From Streptomyces sp. ACA25 (GTDB lineage: Bacteria > Actinomycetota > Actinomycetes > Streptomycetales > Streptomycetaceae): a DNA stretch of 64,000 nucleotides. Positions 61,147 to 64,000 of this stretch are shown one piece after another. A program made the position numbers and the translations under genes. How positions within the stretch are numbered: the first letter of the stretch is position 1; each line of letters opens with the position of its first letter. The notes beneath the pieces were generated by a model. The model was not told the origin of the DNA. It worked only from the letters and a program-made list of their open reading frames with translations, and did not search any database. The DNA is taken from contig NZ_JAQKPV010000009.1 in the NCBI RefSeq assembly GCF_028200735.1, positions 1 to 64,000 of the forward strand, written 5' to 3'.

Positions 61147-61584
61147 TCAGTCCTTTCCGCCTCTGCGGCCGCGGCCGCGGCGCGGGGACGGCAGCGTCCG
61201 GCCGGCCACGACGTTGCGGCGGGTGGGCGGGGGTGGGGGGGTCTTGCGGCTCAGGGCACGGCGCACGCCGTAGCCGAAGGCCGCCACCTTCACGAGGGGA
61301 CCGCCGAACGCGGTCGAGACGGTCGAGGAGAGCGCGGAGGCGTTGGAGGTGACCTCCTGGACATCGGACGCGATGGCGTCCACCCGGTCGAGCTGGGTCT
61401 GTGCCGACCGCATGGTGGCCGACGCCTCCCCGAGGAGGGGGACCGCCTGCTCCGTGACCGCGCTCACCAGCCGGGTCGCCGCTCTCAGCGTCTGAGCCAG
61501 CCTCACCAGCACCACGGCGAGAAAGGACACGAGAATGGCCCAGAAGACGGCCACCAGGATGCCGGCCACTTCACCACCGGACAC
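61147..61584 (-). CDS. DUF948 domain membrane protein
   Basis: This 145-residue protein has one N-terminal transmembrane helix (about 5-27, GILVAVFWAILVSFLAVVLVRL split by length), a long helical segment of DUF948 type (RLVSAVTEQAVPLLGEAS... SAQTQLDRVDAIASDVQE) and a Pro/Arg-rich basic tail ([22 protein letters not shown]). It is probably a membrane-anchored coiled coil; function unknown. The start codon is GTG at 61584. It follows rpsD by 159 bp, where a GATAAG element near 61675 could be a promoter for this gene and alaS. Confidence 0.87.
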   Translation of the reverse strand: MSGGEVAGILVAVFWAILVSFLAVVLVRLAQTLRAATRLVSAVTEQAVPLLGEASATMRSAQTQLDRVDAIASDVQEVTSNASALSSTVSTAFGGPLVKVAAFGYGVRRALSRKTPPPPPTRRNVVAGRTLPSPRRGRGRRGGKD

Positions 61585-61743
61585 GCTGCACCGCTTCCCT
61601 CGGGTCGGATGGAGTCGGCCGCCCGCGCCCGGCGGTCTGCTCCGGGCGTGGCGGCAGAACCCGACCTTATCGCGCCCCGCCGCCTCGTCCGTACCGCTTT
61701 CTCCCCGGCTGCCCGCGCCCCGGCCGGTGCGGTGGATCCACGG

Positions 61744-62355
61744 TCAGCGGGCGTAGTACTCGACCACGAGCTGTTCGTCACAGACGACCGGGATCTCCCT
61801 GCGCTGGGGGTCGCGGTCGAGCCGGAAGGCGAGAGCCTCCAGGTTGACCTCGAGGTATCGCGGAGTCTCCCCGTCCGGGGCATAGCCGCCCTCCCGCGCC
61901 ACCAGGAAGGGATGCTTGCCGCGGCTGCGCTCACGGACCCCGACCGTGTCCCCCGGGCGAACGCGGAAGGACGGCTTGTCAACCTTCCGCCCGTTCACCT
62001 GGATATGTCCGTGCACAACCATCTGACGCGCCTGGTAGACCGTGCGGGCGATGCCGGACCTGAGCACCAGGGCGTCGAGCCGGCGCTCGAGTTCGATGAT
62101 GAGGGCCTCACCGGTCTTGCTCTCGATCTTGCGCGCGCGGTCGTAGGCGCGTGCCATCTGCCGCTCACTGATGTCGTACTGCGCGCGGAGACGCTGCTTC
62201 TCGAGCAGCCGTACCTTGTAGTCGCTGCTCTGCTTGCGGCCGCGGCCGTGCTCGCCCGGCGGATAGGGGCGCTTCTCGAAGTACTTGACGGCCTTGGGAG
62301 TCAGAGCGACACCGAGTGCGCGTGACTTCTTGACCTTGGGGCGCGGCTGGTTCAC
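61744..62355 (-). CDS. rpsD: 30S ribosomal protein S4
   Basis: S4 nucleates 30S assembly by binding the 5' domain of 16S rRNA. The 203-residue protein has the basic N-terminus [35 protein letters not shown] and the S4 RNA-binding domain [20 protein letters not shown] through [17 protein letters not shown]. It has no N-terminal cysteines, so it is the zinc-independent (C-) form. The start is GTG at 62355, with GGAGG 9 nt upstream. It stands apart from the alpha operon of other bacteria and has an iron-box-like sequence 23 bp upstream of the start. Confidence 0.97.
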   Translation of the reverse strand: MNQPRPKVKKSRALGVALTPKAVKYFEKRPYPPGEHGRGRKQSSDYKVRLLEKQRLRAQYDISERQMARAYDRARKIESKTGEALIIELERRLDALVLRSGIARTVYQARQMVVHGHIQVNGRKVDKPSFRVRPGDTVGVRERSRGKHPFLVAREGGYAPDGETPRYLEVNLEALAFRLDRDPQRREIPVVCDEQLVVEYYAR

Positions 62356-62377
62356 CGTACGAGACCTCCAATAAAAG

Positions 62378-62396
62378 TTAGGTGAGGCTTACCTTA
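62378..62396. promoter_or_regulatory. DtxR/IdeR/DmdR-type iron box upstream of rpsD
   Basis: TTAGGTGAGGCTTACCTTA fits the 19-bp iron-box consensus (TWAGGTWAGSCTWACCTWA read on the minus strand) at all but one position. It lies 23-41 bp upstream of the rpsD GTG, where it would overlap the rpsD promoter. No siderophore or other typical iron gene is adjacent. Confidence 0.7.
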
Positions 62397-62542
62397 TCTG
62401 AATGAGGGGTGTGGTGCTGTCCCGTGGCCCCTCGACGGATCAGCCGCACCCCGGGCCGCACCCGGCAGCCCTCAGCCGCCGGCCGGCGTACCCCTCCCGA
62501 CAAACCGAACACTGCCGGTGGTCCGGCCATTCCCGGCGGCTG

Positions 62543-63904
62543 TCAGCCGGCGGGAGGCTCGCCCGTCAGACGTTCGCGCACCCGCTCCACCACCTCGGCG
62601 TACCGCGCCTCTGCACCGTGCCGCGTCGGGTGGTAGTACCGCTTGCCGTGCACCGCGTCCGGAGCGTACTGCTGCGCGGCGATACCACCGGGCAGATCAT
62701 GCGGGTACCGGTAGCCCTGGCCATGGCCGAGCTTCCCCGCGCCGCCGTAGTGGGCGTCGCGCAGATGCGGCGGCACCGGTCCGGCCAGGCCCGCCCGGAC
62801 GTCGGCGAGGGCCGCGTCAATGGCGAGGTAGGCGGCGTTGGACTTGGGCGCCAGCGCGAGCGCCACCGTCGCCTGGCCCAGCAGAATCCGCGCCTCAGGG
62901 TAACCGATCAGGGCAACGGCCTGGGCCGCGGCCACCGCGGTCTGCAGGGCGGACGGGTCGGCCATGCCGATGTCCTCCCCGGCAGAGATCATCAGCCGCC
63001 TGGCGATGAAACGGGGGTCCTCCCCTGCTTCGATCATGCGCGCCAGGTAGTGCAGAGCGGCATCCACGTCGGAGCCGCGGATCGACTTGATGAGCGCGCT
63101 GGCCACATCGTAGTGCTGGTCGCCGTCACGGTCGTAGGCCACCGCTGCCCGGTCGACCGCCTGCTCCAGCGTCTCCAGCCGGATCTCCGGCTCTCCGCGG
63201 TCCAGCGCCGCACCGGCCCCCGCCTCCAGAGCCGTGAGGGCTCGGCGTGCGTCACCGCCCGCGATGCGCAGCAGGTGGGCCTCGGTGTCCGCCGGGAGCG
63301 ACAGGGAACCGCCCAGGCCCCGCTCACCCGCGACGGCTCGCCGCAGCAGCCCCCGGACGTCCTCCTCGGTCAGCGGCTCCAGAGTGAGCAGCAGGGAACG
63401 GGACAGCAGCGGGGAGATCACGGAGAAGTACGGGTTCTCCGTGGTGGCGGCGATCAGCGTGACCCAGCGGTTCTCCACGGCCGGAAGCAAGGAGTCCTGC
63501 TGCGCCTTGCTGAACCGGTGGATCTCGTCGAGGAAGAGCACAGTGTCCTTGCCGTAGGCCCCCGAGGAGCGGCGCGCGCCCTCGATGACCGAGCGCACCT
63601 CCTTCACTCCGGCCGTGATCGCCGACAGTTCGACGAACCGCTTGTCGGTGGCCTTGCTGACCACATGGGCGAGCGTCGTCTTTCCGGTGCCCGGCGGCCC
63701 CCAGAGGATGACCGAGGACGGCCCGGCCGGGCCGCTGCCGCCCTGTCCGACGAGGCGGCGCAGAGGTGAACCGGGTCGCAGAAGGTGGCCCTGGCCCACG
63801 ACCTCGTCGAGGGTCCGCGGGCGCATCCGCACCGCCAGCGGGCTGGCGGCCGGGTCCTTCTCCTGGCGGTCCTCCGCGGCGGCGGTGAACAGGTCGGGCT
63901 CCAC
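62543..63904 (-). CDS. rarA: Replication-associated recombination protein A (RarA/MgsA)
   Basis: RarA is a tetrameric AAA+ ATPase related to clamp-loader subunits that acts at stalled replication forks. The 453-residue protein has Walker [15 protein letters not shown] near residue 57, Walker [16 protein letters not shown] near 110, the sensor [20 protein letters not shown] and the C-terminal domain with [14 protein letters not shown] and [19 protein letters not shown]. The GTG at 63904 ([11 protein letters not shown]) was chosen for the AGGGTGG site just upstream; the frame is open to 63934. It is followed by 187 bp before rpsD, so it is separately transcribed. Confidence 0.95.
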   Translation of the reverse strand: MEPDLFTAAAEDRQEKDPAASPLAVRMRPRTLDEVVGQGHLLRPGSPLRRLVGQGGSGPAGPSSVILWGPPGTGKTTLAHVVSKATDKRFVELSAITAGVKEVRSVIEGARRSSGAYGKDTVLFLDEIHRFSKAQQDSLLPAVENRWVTLIAATTENPYFSVISPLLSRSLLLTLEPLTEEDVRGLLRRAVAGERGLGGSLSLPADTEAHLLRIAGGDARRALTALEAGAGAALDRGEPEIRLETLEQAVDRAAVAYDRDGDQHYDVASALIKSIRGSDVDAALHYLARMIEAGEDPRFIARRLMISAGEDIGMADPSALQTAVAAAQAVALIGYPEARILLGQATVALALAPKSNAAYLAIDAALADVRAGLAGPVPPHLRDAHYGGAGKLGHGQGYRYPHDLPGGIAAQQYAPDAVHGKRYYHPTRHGAEARYAEVVERVRERLTGEPPAG

Positions 63905-64000
63905 ACCGGCCACCCTAGAGCAGTCCTTCCCCACGCACCGTCCACGCGGGTCCGCATCGGGAGGTGCGGGGCACCGGGGGAAACGCGCCCGATCGCCTCG
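63905..64000. other. Window edge, nothing recognised
   Basis: The last 96 bp lie upstream of rarA and hold its promoter region; no gene or element is recognised. Confidence 0.5.

Overview
The window reads as a stretch of core chromosome from a Streptomyces-type actinomycete. Base composition is very GC-rich with strong third-position GC, many starts are GTG or TTG, and stop/start overlaps are frequent. It encodes the developmental regulator BldD with an intact c-di-GMP signature, the actinobacterial nucleoid protein sIHF, GuaB1 and a RibM-type flavin transporter. No rRNA, tRNA, CRISPR array, insertion sequence or prophage was seen. The gene order (pyr operon, sIHF, gmk, rpoZ, coaBC, metK, priA, fmt, rsmB, rpe, rib genes; and nusB, efp, aro genes, mltG, ruvX, alaS, rarA) is the ancestral actinobacterial order that mycobacteria also largely keep.

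Layout. 1-5.2 kb: FxsA, lnt and ppm (lipoprotein N-acylation and polyprenol-phosphate-mannose synthesis, translationally coupled), then an amidohydrolase. 5.2-10.5 kb: an Lrp/AsnC regulator, a cysteine-containing small protein, an acyl-CoA dehydrogenase, and a coupled pair of a nucleoside-kinase-like P-loop protein with an EccA-like (TPR plus CbbX-type AAA) ATPase. 10.5-16.8 kb: an FMN-riboswitch-controlled rib operon (ribD-ribE-ribM-ribBA-ribH) that runs on into hisE-hisG and a PH-like membrane protein. 17-27 kb: a more accessory segment with a peptidase E remnant, a divergent ROK regulator/MFS pair, a MalY-type lyase, an amino-acid 2-monooxygenase/amidase pair with its own Lrp regulator, guaB1 and a SorC regulator. 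27-38 kb: rpe, rsmB, fmt, a small DNA-binding-like protein, degenerate priA, metK, coaBC, rpoZ, gmk, sIHF. 37.5-47.7 kb: the pyr operon (pyrR-pyrB-pyrC-membrane protein-carA-carB-pyrD-pyrF) with a PyrR-type RNA hairpin at the pyrR ribosome site. 47.7-64 kb: bldD with its own BldD box, then nusB-efp-M24 homologue, a P-loop kinase, aroE-aroC-aroK-aroB-aroQ, mltG, ruvX, alaS, two small conserved proteins, rpsD under an iron-box-like sequence, and rarA.

Together these genes supply pyrimidine, purine, flavin, CoA, SAM and aromatic precursors together with translation and replication housekeeping. The regulatory RNAs and operators are visible: FMN riboswitch, PyrR loop, BldD box, DtxR/IdeR-type box, a ROK operator, and several long GC-rich terminator hairpins. 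I did not find a clearly new multi-gene system. The most interesting items are an EccA-like ATPase away from any type VII locus, an iron-box-like site at rpsD, a metal-ligand-depleted M24 protein beside efp, a 36-bp perfect palindrome inside the pyr operon, and shared TTCGCC/GATAAT promoter candidates at gmk and guaB1.
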